DNA of 24,056 bases from CAYLNM01 sp964385045 (GTDB lineage Bacteria > Planctomycetota > Phycisphaerae > Phycisphaerales > SM1A02), in assembly GCA_964385045.1 (NCBI GenBank), contig CAYLNM010000058.1, forward strand, positions 1-24,056, written 5' to 3'. A program made the translations under genes and the position numbers. Shown here piece by piece: positions 17,028-24,056 of the stretch; position 1 is the first letter of the stretch, and every line of letters begins with the position of its first letter. The notes beneath the pieces were generated by a model that worked only from the letters and a program-made list of their open reading frames with translations, had not been told where the DNA came from and searched no databases.

Positions 17028-17125
17028 GGGACGTGTCAGCACGCCTGGTGGCGGCCGCGGACTTCAATTCCGTCTGAGGGCTCGCGAGGCGGGTCCCCGG
17101 TGGGTTCGATTCCCATCCACTTCCG
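17028..17125 (+). tRNA. selC: Selenocysteine tRNA, anticodon UCA
   Basis: The anticodon arm is GCGGA-CTTCAAT-TCCGT with anticodon TCA (17064-17066). It is followed by a long variable arm (CTCGC 17081-17085 paired with GCGGG 17089-17093, extended by GGG 17078-17080 with CCC 17095-17097) and a T arm GTGGG-TTCGATT-CCCAT (17100-17116). The D arm has a 6-bp stem and TGGT loop (17039-17055) with A17041 bulged. The acceptor 3' strand CCACTTCC (17117-17124) and discriminator G17125 pair with 17028-17036 if C17032 is bulged (7 of 8 pairs) or with 17029-17036 with two mismatches. The spacing 8-2-6-4-6-1-5-7-5 equals that of E. coli selC. CCA is not encoded. The weak 5' half leaves the exact start open by one base. 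Confidence 0.82.
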
Positions 17126-17191
17126 CCCCGATCGCCCGAGGCCGGCCCCGGACCCGGACCGCGGCCCGCATCCGCGTCCCGATCCGGGCCG

Positions 17192-17205
17192 GGCCACGCG
17201 TGGCC
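17192..17205. repeat. 14-bp perfect palindrome upstream of the selenoprotein gene
   Basis: GGCCACGCGTGGCC is a perfect inverted repeat ending 13 bases before the ATG at 17219, between the tRNA and the coding region. It could be an operator or a hairpin in the leader; chance palindromes of this kind are not rare in DNA this GC-rich. Confidence 0.35.
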
Positions 17206-17218
17206 GAACGGCCGGGGG

Positions 17219-17809
17219 ATGGCCCCGGCCCTCGCCGATCCCGCGGGCCCGCCGTACCATCCGGGCCTGCGCACCTCCACCATCCTCCAGAGCCTTGCCG
17301 CCGGGGTCGTCGGCGCCGCCCTCGGCGGGTGCGCCGGCCCGGCCGGGACCGACCCGTCCCCCGCGGCCGGGGTCACGCGGGACTTCGTCGCGACCACGAT
17401 CGCGGGCGACGAGATCTCCGGCGAGTCCCTCCGCGGTCACGTCACGATCATCGACTTCTTCGCGGTGTTCTGACCGCCGTGCCGGGCATCCTCGCCCAAC
17501 GTGCAGGTTCTGCACGACACGTTCGCAGACGACCCCCGGATCACCGTCCTCGGGGCCCACTTCGGCGCCGGCGACCCACGGATGACCGGCCGGGAGACCC
17601 CGGCCCAGTACGCCGAGGCGGGGGGCTACACCTACCCGATCGTCGCCGACGGCCGCGGCATCGCGTCCGCCTTCGACGTGACCGCCATCCCCTCCTTCAT
17701 CGTGGTCGGCCCCGACGGCACCATCGTGGCGGAGCACCGCGGCATGCTGCGGGACGAGGCCCGCGACCGCCTGGCCGAGGCGGCGAGGGCGGCCCGCCCG
17801 TCCCGCTGA
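17219..17809 (+). CDS. Selenocysteine-containing thioredoxin/TlpA-like lipoprotein (UGA at Sec85)
   Basis: Read through TGA 17471-17473, the frame gives 196 residues. A lipoprotein signal runs to lipobox ALGGC (Cys38), then the fold begins: DFVATTIAGDEISGESLRG, IIDFFAVF, and the redox motif Sec85-Pro-Pro-Cys88, exactly where TlpA-type thioredoxins have CPPC. The frame continues without shift through GYTYPIVADG (136-145) and the cis-Pro loop AIPSF (P158) to VGPDGTIV, covering the whole domain. The UGA replaces the attacking cysteine, the position of Sec in known UxxC proteins. A SECIS-like hairpin follows, and tRNA-Sec is 93 bases upstream. It should act as a thiol reductase or peroxide-handling protein in the periplasm. 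The start is uncertain: ATG 17219 has no good ribosome site, and CTG 17267 would give a shorter signal. If Sec is not inserted, the gene is broken at residue 84. Confidence 0.82.
17500..17516 (+). promoter_or_regulatory. Bacterial SECIS-like hairpin
   Basis: A 17-nt stem-loop, CGTGCA (17500-17505) paired with TGCACG (17511-17516) and apical loop GGTTC. It begins 26 bases after the in-frame UGA, and the loop GG is 33 bases downstream, within the range usual for bacterial SECIS elements. The core TGCAGGTTCTGCA is nearly the same as the upper E. coli fdhF element (TGCAGGTCTGCA), including the GGU loop bound by SelB. It lies in the coding region and forces unusual codons (GTT, GCA nearby) in a gene otherwise ending codons in G or C. 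Confidence 0.8.
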
Positions 17810-17837
17810 CACGGCGTCATCCACGCTCGAAGCCGGC

Positions 17838-17865
17838 GAGGGCCGCAGCACGCGCTGCGGCCCTC
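17838..17865 (+). terminator. Terminator-like hairpin after the selenoprotein gene
   Basis: Perfect 12-bp stem GAGGGCCGCAGC (17838-17849) and GCTGCGGCCCTC (17854-17865) with a 4-base ACGC loop, 28 bases after the stop at 17809. No U tract, but the stem is very stable and ends the tRNA-selenoprotein unit. Confidence 0.65.
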
Positions 17866-18046
17866 CGTCGTCGACGGGCGAACGCGAACGCATCGCCGAG
17901 CCGGCGGCGGGGACGCGGATCGACTCGGCGGTTCCCGTGACGCCGGGGCCCGGACGACGCGCACCGCTCCGAGCGCTCGGATCAGGTCACCGATCGATGA
18001 GCGCGCCGTGAGGCAGGTGGCGCAATTCGACGGTTCGTGTCGACTG

Positions 18047-18068
18047 CGGCGCGGATCGCTCCGCGCCG
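18047..18068. repeat. Hairpin in the leader region of the DUF4914 gene
   Basis: Perfect 9-bp stem CGGCGCGGA (18047-18055) and TCCGCGCCG (18060-18068) with a TCGC loop, 190 bases before ATG 18259. It may be a second terminator of the upstream unit or a leader structure. Confidence 0.4.
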
Positions 18069-18258
18069 TCCCCCGTGCGCCATGAACGCCTCTAGATTCC
18101 GGACAATCCCGAGTCCGCAGGACGTCGGGCGTGCTTCGTCCGAGGCGCCCGGACGAACGACCGGGGCCCCTGAACCGTGCCGTTCCGGACGCCGGCCTCG
18201 ATGCCGCGGGCCGCATCCGCCTCGGACATGACTCCTTCCACCCGCCGAGAAACCGTCC

Positions 18259-20208
18259 ATGTCCGTCTCCTGGTCCCGCTGGCGTCTCCCCGACCACCTG
18301 CGCGACGTGCTCGAGCACGCCCCGTCCGTCGCGATCGCCCACTCCATCGACGAGCTCGTCGAGCTGGCGGTCCGCGATGCGGGCCCCGACGGTCGCCACG
18401 AGGTGGCGTACGACGTGCCCGGCGGGGAGCGCACGATCGAAGCGCACGTTCATCGCCTGCGCAACGGCGTGAGCGCGAACTACGTCGAGCCCTACATGCG
18501 GCGCCGGGATCCCGACTGCATGGTGATCGGCGACGACCGCCCGACCGACAAGCCGATCTACCGGGAGCGTTTCGGTGCCTCGTTCGACGCGACGCGGGAG
18601 GACACCTTCCGATGGCTCGCCGGTCAGCCGCTGGCGATGTTCCCCTTCCTCGCCGGGGCCGGAGAGGAGGGCACGCCGGCCCTGGCCATCGTGCCGGACA
18701 ACGCGGGCTTCTTCGCCCTCGGCCTCGCGATGCTGCAGGGCATCCTCGCCGCGGGCGAGACGCCGCAGGACTTCGAGCCTCGCGCCATCATCTACGCGGC
18801 TCCGCCATTTCGGCACAGTCACTTCGATGGGCGTCAGGTCGTCGTGCACGACCGATCGGACGGGATGCACGAGCTCTTCAGCTACAACCTCTACCCCGGC
18901 CCCTCCGCCAAGAAGGGGATCTACGGCGTGCTGCTCAACCTCGGCGAGCCGCAGGGGTGGACCACCGCACACTGTGCGACCGTCCGCGTCGTCACGCCGT
19001 ACGACAACGAGGTCGTGTTCATGCACGAGGGTGCGTCGGGCGGCGGCAAGAGCGAGATGCTCGAGCAGTTCCACCGCGAGCCCGACGGCGAGCTGCTGCT
19101 GGGCCGCAACGTCGTCACCGGCGAACGACACCGTCTCCACGCTCCGCGCGGCTGCCGGCTCCACCCCGTGACCGACGACATGGCGCTCTGCCCGCCGCGC
19201 CTCCGGGGCCACGGCGGAGCGGAGGGCAAGCTCTCGCTCACCGACGCCGAGGACGCCTGGTTCGTCCGCGTGAACCACATCGACCGCTACGGCGTCGATC
19301 CCCACCTCGAGGGCCTGTGCATCGATCCCGGCGAGCCGCTGCTGTTCCTGAACATCGACTCGGCTCCGGGCGGCACCGGACTGATCTGGGAGCACATCGA
19401 GGACGCGCCGGGCCGGCCGTGCCCGAATCCGCGGGTGGTGATCCCCCGATCGGTCATCCCGGGCGTCGTCGACGGACCCGTGACGGTGGACGTGCGGTCG
19501 ATCGGCGTGCGGACGCCTCCGTGCACGGCGGAGCAGCCGACCTACGGGATCCTCGGGCTGTTCCACGTGCTCCCGCCCGCGCTGGCCTGGCTCTGGCGCC
19601 TCGTCGCCCCCCGCGGGCACGCGAACCCGTCCATCGTCGACACCGAAGGGCTCAGCAGCGAGGGCGTCGGGTCGTACTGGCCGTTCGCCACCGGCAGACG
19701 AGTCGATCAGGCCAACATCCTGCTCGAGCAGATGATGTCCACGCAGGACACGCTGTTCACGCTGACGCCCAATCAGCACGTCGGGGCCTGGGCCACGAGC
19801 TTCATGCCGCAGTGGCTCATGCGGGAGTACCTCGCCCGGCGCGGGGCCGCCGCGTTCCCGCCGGATGCGCTCGTGCCCGATCGCTGCCCGCTGCTGGGAT
19901 CCTCCCTGCGCAGCCTGCAGATCGAGGGCACGGTCATCCCGGAGTGGTTCCTGCGGACCCACGCGCAGCCGGAGGTCGGCGAGGTGGCGTACGACGAAGG
20001 GGCACGGCAGCTCGTCGCGTTCTTCCGGCGCGAGCTCGAGCTGTTCCTCGCCTCCGACGACCTGCACCCCTTCGGCCGGACGGTCATCGAGGCGTGCCGG
20101 GACGGAGCGTCGGTGGCGGACTACGAGCGGCTGTCGGGGGAGGCGCCGTTCCCGGCCCGGGCGAGCGCCTTCGTCGAGTCGGCGGCGCGCACGCCGGAGC
20201 CGGTCTGA
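18259..20208 (+). CDS. DUF4914 family P-loop protein
   Basis: 649 residues, a length usual for DUF4914 (PF16260). The central region resembles the phosphoenolpyruvate-carboxykinase/HPr-kinase type nucleotide fold: VVFMHEGASGGGKSEMLEQF contains the P-loop GASGGGKS at 258-265, preceded by a beta-rich half with YEPYM-like (VEPYMRRRDPDCMVIGDDRP) and followed by LLLNIDSAPGG-type strands. The protein is soluble, with no signal peptide. Members are found in scattered anaerobes and planctomycetes and their substrate is unknown; ATP-dependent phosphotransfer is the natural guess from the P-loop. ATG 18259 has only a weak ribosome site (GAGA). It is followed closely by a convergent dockerin gene. Confidence 0.78.
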   Translation: MSVSWSRWRLPDHLRDVLEHAPSVAIAHSIDELVELAVRDAGPDGRHEVAYDVPGGERTIEAHVHRLRNGVSANYVEPYMRRRDPDCMVIGDDRPTDKPIYRERFGASFDATREDTFRWLAGQPLAMFPFLAGAGEEGTPALAIVPDNAGFFALGLAMLQGILAAGETPQDFEPRAIIYAAPPFRHSHFDGRQVVVHDRSDGMHELFSYNLYPGPSAKKGIYGVLLNLGEPQGWTTAHCATVRVVTPYDNEVVFMHEGASGGGKSEMLEQFHREPDGELLLGRNVVTGERHRLHAPRGCRLHPVTDDMALCPPRLRGHGGAEGKLSLTDAEDAWFVRVNHIDRYGVDPHLEGLCIDPGEPLLFLNIDSAPGGTGLIWEHIEDAPGRPCPNPRVVIPRSVIPGVVDGPVTVDVRSIGVRTPPCTAEQPTYGILGLFHVLPPALAWLWRLVAPRGHANPSIVDTEGLSSEGVGSYWPFATGRRVDQANILLEQMMSTQDTLFTLTPNQHVGAWATSFMPQWLMREYLARRGAAAFPPDALVPDRCPLLGSSLRSLQIEGTVIPEWFLRTHAQPEVGEVAYDEGARQLVAFFRRELELFLASDDLHPFGRTVIEACRDGASVADYERLSGEAPFPARASAFVESAARTPEPV

Positions 20209-20238
20209 CCCCGTCGGCGACGGTCGCGCGACGCGGGC

Positions 20239-20254
20239 CGGGCCTCACGGCCCG
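20239..20254. terminator. Hairpin between convergent genes
   Basis: Stem CGGGCC (20239-20244) and GGCCCG (20249-20254), loop TCAC, in the 94-base gap between two convergent stop codons. It could terminate both. No U tract. Confidence 0.4.
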
Positions 20255-20302
20255 TCCGTACGGTCGGCATCGACCTCTCAGCGGAGGCGGGTCGCCCCGA
20301 CA

Positions 20303-22336
20303 TCAGCCGCCGAAGCCCGCGAGCACGATCAGGAGGTCGTCGAAGCCCGCCACGCCGTCGCCGTCGAGGTCGCCGGGGCAGGGGGCGGGCGGATCCGGGC
20401 ACGCGCCCCAGGCCGCGAGCAGCGCGAGCACGTCGTCGAAGTCCACGTCCCCGTCGCCGTCCACGTCGCCCGGCACGCCCGCGGGCACGCTCACCACCGC
20501 GATCGAGGACGCGTCCCAGCCGCCGCCGCCGATCACGCCGAGCAGCGTGGCCCCGCCGGTCGCGGCGTCCAGCTCGTACAGCCGCGCCGGCAGGTCCGGG
20601 CCGCCGGACTCGAAGCCCTGGAACATCGCGTAGAGCGTCCCGTCGGGGGCGAAGTCGAGTCCGCTCTCGAACGCCTGCACGAAGCCGAGGCCGCCGATGA
20701 ACGGACCGTCGGTCGGTGCGCCGGTGGCCGGGTCGACCACCACGAGCCGCGCCCCGCCGCCGAGGTTCTCCACGAGCAGCAGCGTGCCCGCGGGCCACGG
20801 GAGCCCGGCGCCCTCGGGCACCGTCGCGGCGCCGCTGAAGCTGCGGCCCACGATGTCGATCCGGTCGAGCAGGGCTCCGGTCGCGGCGTCGGCCACGAGG
20901 ATGCGGGCGAAGGCGCCCTCGTTGCCCACTGCGTACGCAACGGTCCCGTCGAGCGAGACCGTCAGGCCGCCGACGAGGTCGTCCACGAAGCCCACCGAGT
21001 CGAGCAGGTCGCCCGCGGTGGCGGGGGTGCCGGCCGGGCCGAGGCTCCGGAGCGCGTTGGTCGAGGTGTCGAAGGCGAGGCGGTCGCCGGATGGCAGCTC
21101 GTCCACCCCGGCGGGATTCAGGCCGCCGGCGAGGTCCTCGAGGCGGCCGATGATCTCGACCTGCTCGGGATCGGCGGGATCGAGCCGGCCGATGGTGCCG
21201 GTCTCGATGCCGGGGGCGGCGAAGAAGCCCGAGTCCTCGAGGACGAGGATCGCGTGGCCGGCCGGGCCGCCGGCCGCGGCGACCGGGGCGGCGGCCCGCG
21301 AGCCGGTGGTCGCGGCCGGGTCCGCCGTGGGGGCGGCCGCGACCTCGCGCGGCCGGTGCTGCGGCCCCGCGGGCCCGGCCAGCGGGATCGGTCCGACCGC
21401 CGCCCGCTCGACGTAGCGGAACTCGGAGCCTTCGAGCAGGGTCTCGGCGAGCGTGCCGTCGGCCTCCAGGATGTGCACCCCGCTCGAGCTCGTGACGAGC
21501 AGTCGCCCGTCGTCGAGGAGGCTCACGCCGCGGAAGCCGCTCAGGCCCGCCGGCTCGTAGGTCGCGACGACGGTGCCGTCGGGGGCGAGCTCGACGATCC
21601 GTCCGGCCGAGAACTCCGCCACGAGCAGGGTGCCCGCCGGCGTCAGGTGCATCTGCTGCGGGAAGTCGATGTCGGTCGCGAGCCGCTCGATCAGTCGGCC
21701 GGACGCATCGAAGCGGGTGATCGTGTCGCTGCCCTCGCTCGCGACGAGCAGTCCCGCGAGCGGCCCCCCGTCCACGCGGAGGACGTCGAACGGTCCGTCG
21801 ATGCCGCCTTCGCGCTGGAACACCACCGGCGGGATCTCGGCTCCTTCGGCGTCGAAGGTGACGATGCTGTCGCGGTTCGGGTCGTTGCCGAGGCCGGCAT
21901 TCGCCACGAGCAGCGAGCCGTCGGCCGCGAGCTCGATCCCGCGCACGTTGTCGAGCTGGTCGGAGTCGGGAACGCCTTCGTTGGAGAAGATCCCGAGGTA
22001 GGTCCCGCTCCAGTCGAACTCGAGCACCACGTCGGAGAACTGGTCCGAGACGAGGATCGTCCCGCGGCCCGAGTCGATGGCCGCGATCGGCCGCCGCAGG
22101 ACGTCGAAGCCGTCGACGACGCCGGGGTCGGGCACGATCACCCCGAAGCTCGCCCCGGTCGCGGGGTCGAAGCCGAGGACGACGTCGGCCTCCGAGTCGC
22201 ACACGAGGATGACCTCCGGCGGCAGGCCGAGCGGAGGCGGGGCGGGGGCGCCCGTGGCCGACGCGGGGGCGGGGACGGGGGCGGCGAGCGCGGCGGCAAG
22301 ACCCGCGATCGGCAGGAAGGGCGAGCGGTCGGACAT
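20303..22336 (-). CDS. Secreted beta-propeller protein with GC-type dockerin tail
   Basis: 677 residues. A signal peptide (about 8-27) is followed by repeated strands of NHL/SMP-30-like propeller type, with motifs such as GSLLVANAGLG, GLLVASEGSDTI, GTLLVAEFSAGRI and GRLLVTSSSGV. An Ala/Pro-rich linker (about 305-355) divides this from a second propeller-like part. Residues 621-677 hold two dockerin loops (DVDGDGDVDFDDVLALL and DLDGDGVAGFDDLLIVL), matching the dockerin of the protein at 1543-3444. A surface-anchored protein is expected; the ligand or catalytic role is unknown. The start at 22336 has GGAGGAG 8 bases upstream. Acidic composition and absence of cysteines in the propeller are normal for the family. 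Confidence 0.85.
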   Translation of the reverse strand: MSDRSPFLPIAGLAAALAAPVPAPASATGAPAPPPLGLPPEVILVCDSEADVVLGFDPATGASFGVIVPDPGVVDGFDVLRRPIAAIDSGRGTILVSDQFSDVVLEFDWSGTYLGIFSNEGVPDSDQLDNVRGIELAADGSLLVANAGLGNDPNRDSIVTFDAEGAEIPPVVFQREGGIDGPFDVLRVDGGPLAGLLVASEGSDTITRFDASGRLIERLATDIDFPQQMHLTPAGTLLVAEFSAGRIVELAPDGTVVATYEPAGLSGFRGVSLLDDGRLLVTSSSGVHILEADGTLAETLLEGSEFRYVERAAVGPIPLAGPAGPQHRPREVAAAPTADPAATTGSRAAAPVAAAGGPAGHAILVLEDSGFFAAPGIETGTIGRLDPADPEQVEIIGRLEDLAGGLNPAGVDELPSGDRLAFDTSTNALRSLGPAGTPATAGDLLDSVGFVDDLVGGLTVSLDGTVAYAVGNEGAFARILVADAATGALLDRIDIVGRSFSGAATVPEGAGLPWPAGTLLLVENLGGGARLVVVDPATGAPTDGPFIGGLGFVQAFESGLDFAPDGTLYAMFQGFESGGPDLPARLYELDAATGGATLLGVIGGGGWDASSIAVVSVPAGVPGDVDGDGDVDFDDVLALLAAWGACPDPPAPCPGDLDGDGVAGFDDLLIVLAGFGG

Positions 22337-22482
22337 GCGTGGGACTCCTCCGCCTCGATCGTCGCGACTTGGACGGCGGGGTTCAAGAGGCTTCCCGGCC
22401 GGTCCCCGAGCCCGCCGGGTCTGCTCGCGACGCGGCGCGGTCGCCTCCGAGGCCGCCCGCTCCCGGGTCGCGGTCGGCGTGT

Positions 22483-22746
22483 TCAGTCCGGTTCGGCGTC
22501 CTTCGCGTTCCGGCGCTTCGCGTGCCGCAGCACCAGCGCTCCGATCACGACCGGGATCCACCCGACGACGATGACCACCGGGATCGCCATCGAGATCAGG
22601 ACGCCGAACCCGATCAACGCGACTCCGACCACCTCGAGGCCGCATCCGGCTTCCCCGTCGTCGCTCGTCCGGGGGGCGTCGTAGAGGTCCGCCGCCGATG
22701 CGGTCGGATCGGGGGTGGTGGTGGAAGGGCGGTCGTCGTTCGTCAT
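22483..22746 (-). CDS. Small membrane protein, unknown function
   Basis: 87 residues: a polar Thr/Ser/Asp-rich N-terminus (1-35), one long or two short hydrophobic helices (about 38-73, with GWIPVVIG in the middle) and a basic-acidic tail RHAKRRNAKDAEPD. No family is recognised. The start at 22746 follows composition; the frame extends to 22821 but that part looks non-coding. It lies 146 bases upstream of the propeller gene on the same strand and might be co-transcribed with it. Confidence 0.6.
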   Translation of the reverse strand: MTNDDRPSTTTPDPTASAADLYDAPRTSDDGEAGCGLEVVGVALIGFGVLISMAIPVVIVVGWIPVVIGALVLRHAKRRNAKDAEPD

Positions 22747-23396
22747 CGTGGAAGCGTGGCGGAGAATCGTCCGGAGGGGAGCGAGCCTACCACCGGGATC
22801 GGGCGGGCGGGCCGTCGGCATCGCCCGTATCGCCCGCGGGGCCGATGCGTCGAGGGGCGGATCCGGCCCGCGACTCCCGGGCCGGCGGACCGCGGCTCGT
22901 TCGATCCGCGGCAGATGGAACGCGGGGCGATCGACGAAGAGGCCCGGCGTCCCGGGCTCGTTTCAGCGCATCGGGCCCCCTCCCCCCGATCTCGCCACGC
23001 CCGCTCCGAAAGCACGGACGCCGCCGAGACTCTCGGCGGCGCCGTTCTTGAACCGTGGGGCCGGCGGCGTGTGCCATCGACCGGGCGCTGGTGCTGCACG
23101 AAGGGAGTCCAGACCCAAGGTCGGCGGCGGGGCCACCATTCCGACCCGGGCGGGGGTTCGATCCTCGCACGGCACGGCATCGCTGGGCGGACGCGAGGCG
23201 GGAAGGGGCGGGCTGGCCGGTCGGCACGATCGTCTTCGGGACGTCCCGCCGCGCCCGGCAACGGATCGGCGGCGTTCGATCGGATTCTCGCGCAGGCGGC
23301 GGCCGGCGGCGGCGTACCACCCTTCGCACGCCGTCGGTGCGGAGGGCCGGCCCCGCCGAGACGGCTCCCCACTCGGGCCGGGCATCGGAGACTTCC
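22747..23396. other. Intergenic region
   Basis: 650 bases with no accepted gene; every frame is Arg/Pro/Ser-rich. It holds a strong hairpin at 23019-23041. A sequence resembling a tRNA T arm near 23149-23167 does not fold into a tRNA. The right end carries the ribosome site of the next gene. Confidence 0.45.
23019..23041. terminator. Strong palindromic hairpin
   Basis: CGCCGCCGAGA (23019-23029) and TCTCGGCGGCG (23031-23041) are perfect complements; with a 5-base loop the stem is 9 bp. On the plus strand it is followed by CCGTTCTTGAA, the only hairpin here with something like a U-rich tail. No plus-strand gene precedes it, so it may end an unrecognised transcript or insulate the next gene. 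Confidence 0.4.
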
Positions 23397-24056
23397 GTGT
23401 CGCTCCATCGTCCTCGATCCGCCGATCGCCGCTCGACGGGAAGGTCGGGCTCCGTGGTCATCGCCGCCGGTCTCGCCCTCGCCCTCTTCGGCGTCACTCC
23501 GAGCAGTCTCGCCGCCGAGGACGGCTCGCCCGGCCTGCCCGAATGGGTGGCGATCACCGACGTCCACCGCTCCCTCGACGCCTTCGCCGTCGTCGCCGAG
23601 GATCCCGCCGGGGATCCCGTCCACGAGGAGGAGGACGTCGTCGAGATGACCGGCTGGGGTGGGCCGCCGCTTCGCGCGTGGGCGGACGTCGCGCCGCTTC
23701 CGGGAGGCGAGGCACGGTCCGCGGCCGCGTCCACCGTCCACGTCGCCGACGGAGTCGTGGTCGGTCGCGGGGCCGCCGCGTCGGAGGCGGTCGCACAGGC
23801 GGCCCAGTCCGCGCTGGCCCACAGCGACCTCCGGTTCCGCGTCGAGTTCGAGCTTGCCGGACCGACCCGGGTCCGACTCGAGGGCATCACGACCGGGAAC
23901 CTGCCGCTCTTCCTGATCGAAGCCGACAGTGGGTTCATCGTCGAGTCGACGACCGGGTCCGTCTCGTTCGATGACGTCCTCCCGGAGGGGACGTACGTGT
24001 TCCGGTGCTCCTCGTTCTCGTCTGGGCCGGGGACCTTCGGCCCGCCCGTGACCCAT
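23397..24056 (+). CDS. Exported protein, N-terminal part (runs off the window)
   Basis: 220 codons without a stop. The GTG at 23397 is chosen because GGAG lies 7-10 bases upstream, followed by a basic N-region and a signal peptide (VVIAAGLALALFGVTPSSLAA, about residues 20-40). The mature part is acidic and beta-rich: FRVEFELAGPTRVRLEG and a later SGSVSFDD-like strand with PEGTYVFRCSSFS. This pattern of a jelly-roll-like strand pair followed by PGTY is common in planctomycete PEP-CTERM surface proteins, which suggests (but does not prove) a sorting signal beyond the window. A GTG at 23454 could be an alternative start but would remove the basic N-region. Confidence 0.7.
   Translation, partial: MSLHRPRSADRRSTGRSGSVVIAAGLALALFGVTPSSLAAEDGSPGLPEWVAITDVHRSLDAFAVVAEDPAGDPVHEEEDVVEMTGWGGPPLRAWADVAPLPGGEARSAAASTVHVADGVVVGRGAAASEAVAQAAQSALAHSDLRFRVEFELAGPTRVRLEGITTGNLPLFLIEADSGFIVESTTGSVSFDDVLPEGTYVFRCSSFSSGPGTFGPPVTH

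Larger units (their letters stand above)
17810..18258. other. Intergenic region upstream of the DUF4914 gene
   Basis: 449 bases with no protein-like frame. It contains two strong hairpins (17838-17865 and 18047-18068, listed separately). The stretch after 18070 is less GC-rich and probably holds the promoter of the next gene; no clear consensus boxes. Confidence 0.5.

Noticed and set aside
17471..17473. UGA as an ordinary stop or a nonsense mutation making a pseudogene
   Set aside because: It falls exactly on the catalytic Cys codon, the frame after it is intact over the whole domain, and a SECIS-like hairpin and tRNA-Sec are beside it. Decay is kept only as an alternative because of the irregular tRNA 5' half.
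23149..23167. tRNA-like T arm (GGGGTTCGATCC)
   Set aside because: The stem pairs only with the wrong loop register, and no anticodon arm or acceptor partner could be found on either strand.

Overview
The window is very GC-rich DNA from a Gram-negative-type bacterium, most likely a planctomycete of the Phycisphaerae/Phycisphaerales group. The main signs are two secreted proteins ending in planctomycete-style (GC-type) dockerin repeats (1543-3444 and 20303-22336, both minus), a protein with a PGPGAL...GARRRR C-terminal sorting signal (8156-8734), a DUF481 outer-membrane barrel, a DUF1080 3-keto-disaccharide hydrolase and a GH43-like glycosidase. No mobile element, rRNA or CRISPR array was seen. 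Genus-level assignment is inference.

Layout. 1-185: glycine/RGG-rich tail of a cut-off gene. 271-1053: exported DUF1080 hydrolase. 1543-3444 (minus): five-repeat, cysteine-rich dockerin protein. 3920-5023: old-yellow-enzyme oxidoreductase. 5526-7487: two-gene operon of a condensation-fold acyltransferase and a zinc-ribbon, six-helix DUF6320 protein. 7548-7823 (minus): YkgJ-type cysteine cluster protein. 8156-8734 (minus): PEP-CTERM-like exported protein. 9237-10346 (minus): DUF481 protein. 10679-12823: large exported helical protein of unknown function. 13134-14753 (minus): GH43-like glycosidase. 15046-15861 (minus): membrane protein with paired CxxC motifs. 16293-16913 (minus): GNAT acetyltransferase. 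16912-17809: selenocysteine locus. 18259-20208: DUF4914 P-loop protein. 20303-22336 (minus): beta-propeller dockerin protein. 22483-22746 (minus): small membrane protein. 23397-24056: start of an exported protein that runs off the window.

The most interesting part is 16912-17809. A tRNA with anticodon UCA, a long variable arm and the 8+2+6+4+6 architecture of tRNA-Sec lies 93 bp upstream of a thioredoxin/TlpA-like lipoprotein gene. That gene has an in-frame UGA exactly at the first position of the CxxC motif (UPPC). A 17-nt hairpin with a GGUU apical loop, very similar to the E. coli fdhF SECIS, starts 26 nt after the UGA. Just before the tRNA is a 35-codon open frame whose translation resembles the tail of SelA. 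The tRNA 5' half has bulges and mismatches, so the locus is either a working compact selenocysteine cassette with an unusual tRNA or one in early decay. The intact frame after the UGA and the preserved hairpin favour function.

Elsewhere the window is a typical planctomycete mix of surface-anchored and exported proteins, carbohydrate-active enzymes and single housekeeping genes separated by long GC-rich spacers. Most terminator-like hairpins are strong GC stems without a U tract.
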